Source: Streptomyces malachitofuscus (GTDB taxonomy: Bacteria; Actinomycetota; Actinomycetes; Streptomycetales; Streptomycetaceae). Taken from it: DNA of 64,000 nucleotides. Both the position numbers and the translations under genes were made by a program. Positions 49,549 to 58,087 of this stretch are shown in pieces (the first letter of the stretch is position 1; each line of letters starts with the position of its first letter). The stretch lies in assembly GCF_014650055.1 (NCBI RefSeq), contig NZ_BMUF01000011.1:62001-126000 (forward strand), given 5' to 3'. Under the pieces are notes generated by a model. The model saw only the letters and a program-made list of their open reading frames with translations. It was not told the origin of the DNA and did not search any database.

Positions 49549-51534
49549 GTGCACGTGACGTTCGGAGTGCTGGGCGCGGTGACGGCCTGGGACGAGGCCG
49601 GTGACCCGCTCGCGCTGCGCGGGCCGAAGCACCGTGCGGTCCTGGCCCGGCTCGTGGTCGCGCGGCGGCGGGTGGTGCCGGTGGCTCGGCTGGTGGAGGA
49701 CCTGTGGGCCGACCCGCCGGAGCGGGCGGTGGGCACGGTGCGGACGTTCGTCGGCGGGCTGCGCAGGGCGCTGGAGCCGGACCGGCCGCCCCGCACCCCG
49801 CCGCGCCTGCTGGTCACCGAGGGGCCCGGGTACGCGCTGCGGGCGGCCACGGAGGACGTCGACGCCTGGCGCTTCGAGCGGGTGGTGTCCCTGCCGGCCG
49901 ACGCCCACCCCGCGCAGGTGGTGTCGGTGCTGACCGAGGCGCTGGAGTGGTGGCGCGGGCCGGCCTTCGCGGACTTCGGCGAGGAGCGCTGGGCCGGGAC
50001 GGAGCGCGCCCGACTGGCGGAGCTGCGGCTCCAGGCCGTCGAGCGGACGGCGCAGGCGCGTGTGGCGCTGGGAGCGGCCGCGCAGGCGGTGCCCGATCTG
50101 GACGCGCATGTGGCCGAGCATCCCTGGCGCGAGGACGCCTGGCGGCTGCTCGCGCTGGCCCTGTACCGGTCCGGGCGGCAGGCCGACGCGCTGTCCGTGC
50201 TGCGCAGGGCGCGGAGCATGCTGGGCGAGCACCTGGGTGTGGACCCCGGCCCCCGGCTGCGGCGGCTGGAGGAGGACATCCTCCGGCAGGCAGCCCGCCT
50301 CGACCCGGTGACGGAGGCGGACTCGGCCGTCGACCGGGTGTGGGCGGACGCGACCGCCGCGTACGAGAGTGCCGTGTCCGCCCGTGCCCGGACCCGGCTG
50401 GAGTCGACCGCCGGGCTGATGCGCGATCTGGCCGTGACGGGCGGCGGCGGTCTGGAGGCGGCACGCCGGCACCGGGCCGCGGCCGTCGCCGCGGCGGAGC
50501 AGCTGGGCGAACCGGAGCTCACGGCACGGGTGATCGGCGTGTACGACGTACCGGCGGTCTGGACCCGCTCCGACGACCCCGAACAGGTCCGCCGGCTGGT
50601 GGCCGCGGCGGAGCGGACCCTGCGCCTGCTGCCCCCGGAAGGTGACGACGCGGCCCGCGCCCGCCTGCTGGCGACGATCGCGGTGGAGTCGCGCGGGACC
50701 CTGCCCGGCGACCGGCCGCTCCGGGCGGCGCGTCAGGCCGAGGAGATCGCCCGGCGGCTGGACGACGCCTCGCTGCTCGCGTTCGCCCTGAACGGCGTGT
50801 TCATGCAGTCGTTCCACCGCGCGGGTCTGGCGGCCCGGCGGGACGCGATCGGCGCGGAACTCGTCTCCCTGGCGGCGCGCAACGGTCTTCCCCGCTACGA
50901 GGTCCTCGGCCGCCTGGTGCGCATCCAGTCGCGCTGCGCCCTGGCCGACCTCGCGGGCGCCGACCGACAGGCGGCGGCCGCCGACGCGCTCGCCGCCCGC
51001 CACGACCTTCCGCTGGTCGCCGTGTTCACGACGTGGTACCGCGCGCTGCGGACGTCCCTGACGGCGCCTCCGGCCGACGCCCTGACCGCCTACGACCGGG
51101 CGGCGGACCTCCTCCCCGGTTCCGGCATGCCCGGCCTGAGCCGCGGCCTGCCGCCGCTGGCCCGGCTGAGCGTGGCCCTGCGCCACGACGAGCCGATCGT
51201 CGTCGACGCGCGCACGGACTGGGGCCCCTACGAGCCCTGGGTGCGCCCGCTCCTGCTGGCGGCCGAGGGGCGGCACGACGAGGCCCGTACGGCCCTGCAC
51301 ACGGTTCCCGACCCGCCGCGCGACCTCATGTGCGAGGCGCTGTGGTGCCTGGTGGCCCGTGCCGCCGTCGCCGTGGACGACCCGGAGGCGATGCTCCGCG
51401 CCCGAACCGCCCTGCTCCCCGCGGCGGGCGAGCAGGCGGCGGGCAGCGGTCTGCTGACGCTGGGCCCGGTCTCGGGCCACCTGGAGCGTCTCACTGCGGC
51501 ACTGGAACGGGGCGGGCGCCGGCCTGCGGGCTGA
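49549..51534 (+). CDS. SARP-type (BTAD domain) transcriptional regulator
   Basis: A 661-residue regulator. The N-terminal OmpR-like winged helix (about 1-95, LALRGPKHRAVLARLVVARRRVVPVARLVEDLW) and the bacterial transcriptional activation domain (about 98-245, WREDAWRLLALALYRSGRQADALSVLRRAR) define the SARP family, known as activators of antibiotic clusters in Streptomyces. The remaining 400 residues are helical and TPR-like; I see no Walker A, so it lacks the ATPase of AfsR. No biosynthetic cluster is near, so it may control the divergent hydrolase gene (137 bases away). The start GTG 49549 has a GGAGGGA somewhat far upstream. The 3' end overlaps the next gene by 44 bases. Confidence 0.88.
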   Translation: MHVTFGVLGAVTAWDEAGDPLALRGPKHRAVLARLVVARRRVVPVARLVEDLWADPPERAVGTVRTFVGGLRRALEPDRPPRTPPRLLVTEGPGYALRAATEDVDAWRFERVVSLPADAHPAQVVSVLTEALEWWRGPAFADFGEERWAGTERARLAELRLQAVERTAQARVALGAAAQAVPDLDAHVAEHPWREDAWRLLALALYRSGRQADALSVLRRARSMLGEHLGVDPGPRLRRLEEDILRQAARLDPVTEADSAVDRVWADATAAYESAVSARARTRLESTAGLMRDLAVTGGGGLEAARRHRAAAVAAAEQLGEPELTARVIGVYDVPAVWTRSDDPEQVRRLVAAAERTLRLLPPEGDDAARARLLATIAVESRGTLPGDRPLRAARQAEEIARRLDDASLLAFALNGVFMQSFHRAGLAARRDAIGAELVSLAARNGLPRYEVLGRLVRIQSRCALADLAGADRQAAAADALAARHDLPLVAVFTTWYRALRTSLTAPPADALTAYDRAADLLPGSGMPGLSRGLPPLARLSVALRHDEPIVVDARTDWGPYEPWVRPLLLAAEGRHDEARTALHTVPDPPRDLMCEALWCLVARAAVAVDDPEAMLRARTALLPAAGEQAAGSGLLTLGPVSGHLERLTAALERGGRRPAG

Positions 51535-52021
51535 GCGCCTCCAGCCGCTTGATCTTCCGGCGTACGACGTACAGCGGGATGACGCCGAACACCCCGAACG
51601 CGATGTCGATGACGCTCCACCAGAAGGGGATGCCGCGGATCGGGCCGCAGACGAGGGCGAGCGGGACGATGCCGGCGCAGGCGATCATGCCGAACTCGAC
51701 GACCCAGATGTTGCGCACGGGATCGCGGTAGGGGCCGTAGAAGGCGACCGCGATCACGAGATGCGCGAAGGCGAGCCAGTCGGTGCCGTAGAGGAGGAAG
51801 GGGTACTCGGCGTCGGCGGTGTCGAGCCCTTCCCGCACCCGCTCGATCCACTCCATGAGGCCCGGGAGGTGCTCCGGCGCCGACAGCGACCGCAGCAGGT
51901 CCTCGGTCCAGCGCAGCTCGTGCACCAGGGGGAACGCCGTGGCGCCGCTGAGCACCAGACAGACGATGAAGAACACCAGCCAGACACGGATGCCCCTGAG
52001 CAGGGCGGCTCTGTCGCTCAT
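51491..52021 (-). CDS. Small four-helix membrane protein of unknown function
   Basis: A 176-residue protein with four clear membrane segments (VWLVFFIVCLVLSGATAFPLV; WLAFAHLVIAVAFYGPY; VVEFGMIACAGIVPLALVCG; WSVIDIAFGVFGVIPLYVV) and a 55-residue loop after the first, rich in acidic residues (LRWTEDLLRSLSAPEHLPGLMEWIERV). I do not recognise a named enzyme family; similar small proteins are found widely in actinobacteria and bacteroidetes. ATG 52021 is chosen. A 14-base palindrome lies 22 bases upstream, so it is likely regulated. Confidence 0.75.
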   Translation of the reverse strand: MSDRAALLRGIRVWLVFFIVCLVLSGATAFPLVHELRWTEDLLRSLSAPEHLPGLMEWIERVREGLDTADAEYPFLLYGTDWLAFAHLVIAVAFYGPYRDPVRNIWVVEFGMIACAGIVPLALVCGPIRGIPFWWSVIDIAFGVFGVIPLYVVRRKIKRLEALSPQAGARPVPVPQ

Positions 52022-52042
52022 GGCAGCAGCGTACGCCGAGAG

Positions 52043-52056
52043 TTGAACATGTTCAA
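52043..52056. promoter_or_regulatory. 14-bp palindrome TTGAACATGTTCAA before the small membrane gene
   Basis: A perfect palindrome, AT-rich against its surroundings, 22-35 bases before the ATG of the membrane protein on the minus strand. Its TTGAAC/GTTCAA arms are typical of TetR- or MarR-family operators. No such regulator gene is adjacent. Confidence 0.55.
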
Positions 52057-52081
52057 AAATGGTTGCGCCCCCGAAAAAACA

Positions 52082-52120
52082 CGTCGGCCCCGGACGGTGG
52101 TGCACCGTCCGGGGCCGACG
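52082..52120 (-). terminator. Terminator after the aminobutyraldehyde-type dehydrogenase
   Basis: An 18-base-pair perfect stem (CGTCGGCCCCGGACGGTG and its inverse) with a three-base loop, ten bases after the dehydrogenase stop on the minus strand. Confidence 0.8.
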
Positions 52121-52129
52121 CCGTGACGG

Positions 52130-53569
52130 CTACGCGTCCAGGGACGTCATCACGTGCTTGACGCGGGTGTAGTCGTCGAAGCCGTACGCCGAGAGGTCCT
52201 TGCCGTAGCCGGACTGCTTGAAGCCGCCGTGCGGCATCTCGGCGACCAGCGGGATGTGGGTGTTGATCCAGACGCACCCGAAGTCGAGCTTCTTCGACAT
52301 CCGCATCGCGCGCCCGTGGTCCTTGGTCCACACCGAGGACGCCAGCGCGTACTCGACGCCGTTGGCGTACTCGACGGCCTGGTCCTCGTCCGTGAAGGAC
52401 TGGACGGTGATGACCGGTCCGAAGACCTCCTTCTGGATGATCTCGTCGTCCTGCTGGAGGCCGGAGACCACGGTCGGCGCATAGAAGTAGCCCTTGTCGC
52501 CGACGCGCTTGCCGCCCGCCACCACGCGCGCGTGCGCGGGCAGCCGCTCGATGAAGCCCTCGACCTGCTTGAGCTGGTTGGGGTTGTTGAGCGGGCCGTA
52601 GAGGACGTCCTCGTCGTCGGGCATACCGGTCTTGGTGTCGCCCGCCGCCTTGGCGAGCGCCGCGACGAACTCGTCGTGGATCGCCTCGTGCACGAGGACG
52701 CGCGTGGCGGCCGTGCAGTCCTGGCCGGCGTTGAAGAAGCCCGCCACCGAGATGTCCTCGACGGCCTTGGCGATGTCGGTGTCCTCGAAGACGACGACCG
52801 GGGCCTTGCCGCCCAGCTCCAGGTGGACCCGCTTGAGGTCCTTGGACGCGGACTCGGCGACCGACATGCCCGCGCGCACCGAGCCGGTGATGGAGGCCAT
52901 CGCCGGGGTGGGGTGCTCGACCATCAGACGGCCCGTGTCGCGGTCGCCGCAGACGACGTTGAAGACGCCCTTGGGCAGGATGGAGCCGAGGATCTCGGCG
53001 AGCAGGACCGTGGAGGCCGGGGTGGTGTCCGAGGGCTTGAGGACGACGGTGTTGCCCGCCGCGATGGCCGGGGCGAACTTCCACACGGCCATCATCATCG
53101 GGTAGTTCCATGGGGCGACCTGCGCGCAGACGCCGACCGGCTCGCGGCGCACGAAGGAGGTCAGCCCCTCCATGTACTCACCCGCGCCCTTGCCCTCGAG
53201 CATCCGCGCCGCGCCCGCGAAGAAGCGGATCTGGTCCACCATCGGCGGGATCTCCTCGGTGCGGGTCAGCCCGACGGGCTTGCCCGTGTTCTCCACCTCG
53301 GCCGCGATGAGTTCCTCGGCACGCTCCTCGAAGGCGTCCGCGATCTTCAGCAGGGCCTTCTGCCGCTCCGCCGGGGTGGTGTCGCGCCAGCCGGGAAACG
53401 CCTCGGCGGCGGCCGCCATCGCGGCGTCCACATCCGCCTGCCCGGACAGCGGAGCGGTCGCGTAGGCCTCGCCGGTCGCGGGGTTGACCACCTCGGTGGT
53501 CCGTCCGTCGGCGGCGTCCCGGAACTCCCCGCCGATGTAGTTGCGCAGACGACGCAGCTCGGTGCTCAC
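52130..53569 (-). CDS. Gamma-aminobutyraldehyde dehydrogenase-type aldehyde dehydrogenase
   Basis: A 479-residue NAD-dependent aldehyde dehydrogenase. Motifs: APWNYPMMM, SITGSVRAGMSV, LELGGKAP (base) and NAGQDCTAATR (catalytic Cys). The C-terminal HGGFKQSGYGKDLSAYGFDDYTRVKHVM is of the PatD/gamma-aminobutyraldehyde dehydrogenase type, and it is a close parallel of the gene at 43396. It is divergent from the Lrp regulator and aminotransferase, so a putrescine-transamination route (putrescine to 4-aminobutanal to GABA) is the likely setting. GTG 53569 has GGAGG seven bases upstream. Confidence 0.93.
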   Translation of the reverse strand: MSTELRRLRNYIGGEFRDAADGRTTEVVNPATGEAYATAPLSGQADVDAAMAAAAEAFPGWRDTTPAERQKALLKIADAFEERAEELIAAEVENTGKPVGLTRTEEIPPMVDQIRFFAGAARMLEGKGAGEYMEGLTSFVRREPVGVCAQVAPWNYPMMMAVWKFAPAIAAGNTVVLKPSDTTPASTVLLAEILGSILPKGVFNVVCGDRDTGRLMVEHPTPAMASITGSVRAGMSVAESASKDLKRVHLELGGKAPVVVFEDTDIAKAVEDISVAGFFNAGQDCTAATRVLVHEAIHDEFVAALAKAAGDTKTGMPDDEDVLYGPLNNPNQLKQVEGFIERLPAHARVVAGGKRVGDKGYFYAPTVVSGLQQDDEIIQKEVFGPVITVQSFTDEDQAVEYANGVEYALASSVWTKDHGRAMRMSKKLDFGCVWINTHIPLVAEMPHGGFKQSGYGKDLSAYGFDDYTRVKHVMTSLDA

Positions 53570-53650
53570 TGCAGGCCCTCCTGGTGTTCCTTGTGGGTGT
53601 CCGAGGTGTCGGCTCGAAAGGTGTCGAGCTGTCCAAGCTCTGAGACACCC

Positions 53651-53678
53651 ACCCTAAACCGACGGCTGACGTTTTCAA
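53651..53678 (-). promoter_or_regulatory. Predicted promoter of the aldehyde dehydrogenase gene
   Basis: On the minus strand -35 TTGAAA (53678-53673) and -10 TAGGGT (53656-53651), 16 bases apart, about 80 bases before the GTG start. The 219-base divergent region to the Lrp gene is AT-richer than its flanks and is the likely Lrp binding area. Confidence 0.45.
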
Positions 53679-53788
53679 CACCCCCACCCGCCCCGCATCT
53701 GCGAAATCCGCAAGACAGGCCCCTGAAGACAACGAATTTCATCGATCGAGCCTTGCAGAACTGTCGATACGTCGTGCAGAGTGGCCCC

Positions 53789-54292
53789 GTGGCCAGTCGA
53801 AGCGCAGACCCGAAGGACTCCCGCGAGTCCAAGAACGGCGGCGGTCCCCAGTTGGACGCCGTCTCCCTCGCCATCATCGAGCAGCTCCAGGAGGACGGCC
53901 GCCGTCCCTACGCCGCCATCGGCAAGGCCGTGGGCCTGTCGGAGGCGGCCGTGCGCCAGCGCGTCCAGAAGCTGCTCGACCAGGGCGTGATGCAGATCGT
54001 CGCCGTCACGGACCCGCTCACCGTGGGCTTCCGCCGGCAGGCGATGGTCGGGGTCAACGTCGAGGGCGACGTGGAGTCCGTGGCCGACGCGCTGGCCGCC
54101 ATGGCCGAATGCGAGTACGTGGTGATGACCGCGGGCTCCTTCGACCTGATGGTCGAGATCGTCTGCGAGGACGACGACCACCTTCTGGAGGTCATCAACA
54201 AACGCATCCGGGCCGTTCCCGGAGTGCGCTCCACCGAGAGCTTCGTCTACCTCAAGCTCAAGAAGCAGACCTACATGTGGGGAACCCGATAA
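53789..54292 (+). CDS. Lrp/AsnC family transcriptional regulator
   Basis: A 167-residue regulator. After a charged, Ser/Asp-rich head of about 22 residues comes the AsnC helix-turn-helix (LDAVSLAIIEQLQEDGRRPYAAIGKAVGLSEAAVRQRVQKL) and the C-terminal RAM effector domain (AMVGVNVEGDVESVADALAAM ... VPGVRSTESFVYLKLKKQTYMWG). It probably senses an amino acid or amine and controls the downstream aminotransferase, whose start is two bases away, and the divergent dehydrogenase. GTG 53789 is the best start; no strong ribosome site is seen. Confidence 0.92.
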   Translation: MASRSADPKDSRESKNGGGPQLDAVSLAIIEQLQEDGRRPYAAIGKAVGLSEAAVRQRVQKLLDQGVMQIVAVTDPLTVGFRRQAMVGVNVEGDVESVADALAAMAECEYVVMTAGSFDLMVEIVCEDDDHLLEVINKRIRAVPGVRSTESFVYLKLKKQTYMWGTR

Positions 54293-54294
54293 TC

Positions 54295-55668
54295 GTGAGC
54301 ACCGACAGCCCCAAGGACCTCAGCAAGTCCGCGTACGACCACCTGTGGATGCACTTCACCCGCATGTCCTCGTACGAGAACGCCCCCGTCCCCACCATCG
54401 TCCGGGGCGAGGGCACCCACATCTACGACGACAAGGGCAAGCGCTACCTCGACGGCCTCGCGGGCCTGTTCGTGGTGCAGGCGGGCCACGGCCGTCAGGA
54501 ACTCGCGGAGACGGCCTCCAAGCAGGCCCAGGAGCTGGCCTTCTTCCCGGTGTGGTCCTACGCCCACCCCAAGGCCGTGGAGCTCGCGGAGCGGCTGGCG
54601 AACGAGGCCCCGGGCGACCTGAACAAGGTCTTCTTCACCACCGGCGGCGGTGAGGCGGTGGAGACCGCCTGGAAGCTCGCCAAGCAGTACTTCAAGCTCA
54701 CCGGCAAGCCGACCAAGTACAAGGTGATCTCCCGCGCGGTGGCCTACCACGGCACCCCGCAGGGAGCCCTGTCCATCACCGGACTGCCGGGCCTGAAGGC
54801 CCCGTTCGAGCCGCTGGTGCCGGGCGCCCACAAGGTGCCGAACACCAACATCTACCGTGCGCCGATCTTCGGTGACGACCCGGAGGCGTTCGGCCGCTGG
54901 GCCGCCGACCAGATCGAGCAGCAGATCCTCTTCGAGGGCCCGGACACGGTCGCCGCGGTCTTCCTGGAGCCCGTGCAGAACGCGGGCGGCTGTTTCCCGC
55001 CCCCGCCCGGCTACTTCCAGCGGGTGCGCGAGATCTGCGACCAGTACGACGTGCTGCTCGTCTCCGACGAGGTCATCTGCGCCTTCGGCCGCCTCGGCAC
55101 CACGTTCGCCTGCGACAAGTTCGGCTACGTCCCGGACATGATCACCTGCGCCAAGGGCATGACCTCGGGCTACTCCCCGATCGGCGCCTGCATCATCTCC
55201 GACCGTCTCGCCGAGCCGTTCTACAAGGGCGACAACACCTTCCTGCACGGCTACACCTTCGGCGGCCACCCGGTCTCCGCCGCGGTCGGCATCGCCAACC
55301 TCGACCTCTTCGAGCGCGAGGGCCTGAACCAGCACGTGCTGGACAACGAGGGCGCCTTCCGCGCCACCCTGGAGAAGCTGCACGACCTGCCGATCGTCGG
55401 CGACGTCCGCGGCAACGGCTTCTTCTACGGCATCGAGCTGGTCAAGGACAAGAACACCAAGGAGTCCTTCGACGCCGACGAGACCGAGCGCGTCCTCTAC
55501 GGCTTCCTGTCGAAGAAGCTCTTCGAGAACGGCCTGTACTGCCGTGCCGACGACCGCGGCGACCCGGTCATCCAGCTCGCCCCGCCGCTGATCTCCGACC
55601 AGGAGACTTTCGACGAGATCGAGCAGATCCTGCGCGCGACCCTCTCCGAGGCGTGGACCAAGCTGTAG
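54295..55668 (+). CDS. Class III aminotransferase, probable polyamine/omega-amino acid aminotransferase
   Basis: A 457-residue PLP enzyme. The N-terminal pattern LWMHFTRMSSYENAPVPTIVRGEGTHIYDDKGKRYLD and PLP motifs FFTTGGGEAVETAWKLAKQYF, SDEVICAFGRLG and the lysine in TCAKGMTSGYSPIG resemble SpuC-type putrescine:pyruvate and omega-amino acid aminotransferases. It is coupled to the Lrp gene (two bases apart) and opposite the aminobutyraldehyde dehydrogenase. Conversion of putrescine or a related diamine to the aminoaldehyde is the likely role. GTG 54295 starts at VSTDSPKD. A hairpin follows. Confidence 0.88.
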   Translation: MSTDSPKDLSKSAYDHLWMHFTRMSSYENAPVPTIVRGEGTHIYDDKGKRYLDGLAGLFVVQAGHGRQELAETASKQAQELAFFPVWSYAHPKAVELAERLANEAPGDLNKVFFTTGGGEAVETAWKLAKQYFKLTGKPTKYKVISRAVAYHGTPQGALSITGLPGLKAPFEPLVPGAHKVPNTNIYRAPIFGDDPEAFGRWAADQIEQQILFEGPDTVAAVFLEPVQNAGGCFPPPPGYFQRVREICDQYDVLLVSDEVICAFGRLGTTFACDKFGYVPDMITCAKGMTSGYSPIGACIISDRLAEPFYKGDNTFLHGYTFGGHPVSAAVGIANLDLFEREGLNQHVLDNEGAFRATLEKLHDLPIVGDVRGNGFFYGIELVKDKNTKESFDADETERVLYGFLSKKLFENGLYCRADDRGDPVIQLAPPLISDQETFDEIEQILRATLSEAWTKL

Positions 55669-55717
55669 TCCGTTACGCCACCCGAGGTTCCGATCTTCCT
55701 TCTGGATGATCAACGAC

Positions 55718-55762
55718 GGCCCCGGAGCCGCCCGTTCGAGTGAGAAACGGCGGTCCGGGGCC
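55718..55762 (+). terminator. Terminator-like hairpin after the aminotransferase gene
   Basis: GGCCCCGG-AG-CCGCC at 55718-55732 pairs with GGCGG-T-CCGGGGCC at 55748-55762, with a small bulge and a 15-base loop, 49 bases after the stop. Confidence 0.5.
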
Positions 55763-55894
55763 GCGTGCTGTCCGGCCCGCCGCCGTGGCCTGCCTAGCGT
55801 GCCCAGTGACCGATCGGCCGCGCCTTCGTTCCCCCGGACGGGGGACTTACCCGAATCGCGCACGGCATTTCCGATCCGAACCGAGGTGTACGCC

Positions 55895-56644
55895 ATGGTG
55901 GCCCCACCGGACAACGACGTGCTCTGGGCGCGCGCCCTGCACTTCCGGCACGACGACGGCTCGCCCGGGCTGAGCGGGGTCTCGCTCGGTGTCCGGGAGA
56001 GCGAGATCCTCGCCGTCGGCGGCCCGCGCGGCAGCGGCAAGACGACCCTGCTGCGCTGCCTGTCCGGACTGCTGCCCGCACGCAGCGGCGAGATCTGGTT
56101 CAACAGCGTGCCCGTGCACACCATGACCCCGGCGGCCCGCGAACGGCTGCTCCGGGACCGCTTCGGCTGGATCGACCCGGCCCCCCTGCTCGTGCCCGAG
56201 CTGAACGTCTGGGAGAACGCCGCCCTGCCGCTGATGCTGCGCGGCACCGGCCGGCGCCGCGCCAAGACGGCGGCCCTGGAGTGGCTGGAGCGCCTCGACA
56301 TCGGTGACAAGGCGCGTAAGCACCCCGGGGAGCTGACGCACGCGGAGCGGCAGCGGGTGTGCATCGCCCGCGCCCTCGCACCGGCGCCCACGGTGCTCTT
56401 CGCCGACGAGCCGACCGCGCCCCTGCACCGCGTCGACCGTGCCCACGTCCTGCGCACGCTCACCACCGCGGCCCGCTCGCACGGCATCACCGTCGTCCTC
56501 GCGACCCACGACGCACAGACCGCCGCGCTCGCCGACCGCACCGTGTCGCTGCTCGACGGGCGGCGCGTGCACACCGTCCACCTGCCGCCGGTCTCCGGGA
56601 CGGCCGAGACGGAAGGCCGGGCGGCGTGCTCGCTCTCCGTCTGA
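55895..56644 (+). CDS. ABC transporter ATP-binding protein with atypical signature
   Basis: A 249-residue ATPase. Walker A is GGPRGSGKTT, Walker B is TVLFADEPT and the switch is LATHDAQ. The usual signature LSGGQ is LTHAERQR here, so the Ser and both Gly are lost while the following QR is kept. The type resembles MacB/LolD exporters (DEPTAPL, short length). GAGG precedes ATG 55895. The permease gene starts inside its last 19 bases, so the pair is coupled. A role in export or envelope stress is guessed, not shown. Confidence 0.85.
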   Translation: MVAPPDNDVLWARALHFRHDDGSPGLSGVSLGVRESEILAVGGPRGSGKTTLLRCLSGLLPARSGEIWFNSVPVHTMTPAARERLLRDRFGWIDPAPLLVPELNVWENAALPLMLRGTGRRRAKTAALEWLERLDIGDKARKHPGELTHAERQRVCIARALAPAPTVLFADEPTAPLHRVDRAHVLRTLTTAARSHGITVVLATHDAQTAALADRTVSLLDGRRVHTVHLPPVSGTAETEGRAACSLSV

Positions 56645-57978
56645 GCCTCGGCGCCCACCCGGCCGTCCAGCTGCGCCGGCTGCTGGTCACGGCCGCGTCG
56701 GCGGGCACCGGCTTCCTGCTGCTGAGCGCCCTCGGCCATGCCCTGGGCAACCCGGACCCCTCCGTCTCGGCGCTCCGGCTGGCCTGGTGCGCGGCCCCGC
56801 TGGCCGCCACGGTGTACTTCGCGGTCGCGGTCGCCCGCACCGATCCGGCGACCCGGCCCCGGCCCGGCCTGTCGGCGATCGGTCTGGGTCCCGTCCGTCT
56901 GATGGTGATCTCCGCGACCACCACGGCCCTGTCCTGTCTGCTGGGTTCGGCGCTGGCCCTGCTGGTCTTCCTCCACTTGCGCGGCGACCTCACCGGCATG
57001 CCCTTCGAGGGCGCCGCGACGGACTTCCTCGCCGCCGGGCGGCCGCTTCCGCTGCCGGCCGCCCTGACGCTGCTGGCCCTGGTGCCGCTGAGCGCGTCGT
57101 GCGCGGTGGCGGTGGCACTGCGGCCGGGCGAGCCGGTGTCGGGCGCGCCCCGCGCGGCACGGACGTACGGCAGGTTCGGCGCGTACCGGCGCACGGCGGC
57201 ACGTGAGTCGTTCGGGGCGTACGGACGCTTCGGCAAGCAGCTGGGCGCTCCGGCACGCGGCCGGCGTACGGCCGGGGCGGCGCCGGAGCAGGAGGGCGCG
57301 GCGGACACCGCCGTGAGCGTCGCCGAGCCGGACGGCGGGCGGGACGCCGAGGCCGCCGCCGAGTCCGCCGAGGTGCCGCCCGCCGTTCCGCACACGGCGC
57401 CGTCCGGACTGCCCTGGGGCATCGCGGTGCTGGCGGTGGGGCTGGCCGTGGAGGCCTTCGCGAGCCGTACGAGCGCGGGGGGCGAACCGGGCGACCGGCC
57501 CGCCGCGCTGCTCGGGCTGGCCCTGGCCTGCGTCGGACTCGCGCTCGCCGGCCCGGGGCTCACGCATCTGTGCGGCCGGCTGCTCCAGACGGTCCGCCCG
57601 GGCGCGCTGCGGCTGCTCGCCGGACGGGTGCTCATGACGGAGGCCACGCGCATCGGCCGGCCGCTGGGCGTGGTCTGCGCGGTCGTGTCGGCCGCGTACG
57701 CCATGGCCTCGCTGCACGACCGCGAGGACACGTCCTCCGGTCCGCTCGTCGCGCTCGGGGTGCTGCTGGTGGCGGGCTGCACGGTGGCGACCCTGCTGAC
57801 GGCCGCCGTCGAGGCGAAGCAGGCCCGCTCCGACACCACCACCGAACTCCGGCGCCTCGGCGCACCCACGGCGACGCTGCGCCGGGCGGCCGCGCTCCGC
57901 GCGGGTGCGCTGCTCGCCCTGTTCGGCCCGTTGTCGCTGGTCGTCGCCGAGCTGTCGGCGTGGCCGCTGGCCGGCTGA
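56626..57978 (+). CDS. ABC transporter permease, FtsX-like
   Basis: A 450-residue membrane protein with about eight membrane segments (LLVTAASAGTGFLLLSAL; LAWCAAPLAATVYFAVAVA; LMVISATTTALSCLLGSALALLVFL; LPAALTLLALVPLSASCAVAVAL; then after a charged loop of about 90 residues GIAVLAVGLAVEAF; ALLGLALACVGLALAGPGL; LGVVCAVVSAAYAMASL; LVALGVLLVAGCTVATLL and the C-terminal segment). The Arg/Gly-rich central loop (GRFGAYRRTAARESFGAYGRFGK) has a duplicated GRFG unit. The end (RSDTTTELRRLGAPTATLRRAAALRAGALL) is like the FtsX/MacB transmission helix region. GGAAGG precedes GTG 56626. It pairs with the ATPase upstream. Confidence 0.8.
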   Translation: MLALRLSLGAHPAVQLRRLLVTAASAGTGFLLLSALGHALGNPDPSVSALRLAWCAAPLAATVYFAVAVARTDPATRPRPGLSAIGLGPVRLMVISATTTALSCLLGSALALLVFLHLRGDLTGMPFEGAATDFLAAGRPLPLPAALTLLALVPLSASCAVAVALRPGEPVSGAPRAARTYGRFGAYRRTAARESFGAYGRFGKQLGAPARGRRTAGAAPEQEGAADTAVSVAEPDGGRDAEAAAESAEVPPAVPHTAPSGLPWGIAVLAVGLAVEAFASRTSAGGEPGDRPAALLGLALACVGLALAGPGLTHLCGRLLQTVRPGALRLLAGRVLMTEATRIGRPLGVVCAVVSAAYAMASLHDREDTSSGPLVALGVLLVAGCTVATLLTAAVEAKQARSDTTTELRRLGAPTATLRRAAALRAGALLALFGPLSLVVAELSAWPLAG

Positions 57979-58087
57979 GAGCCTGCGGGAAACTGATCGG
58001 AAAAAATCTCCGCGAGCCGATGAGTTTCACGCGGGGGGCCTGTCTACCCTCACGAACGCTACGGAACCGATTGGGAGAGGCCCCGCC

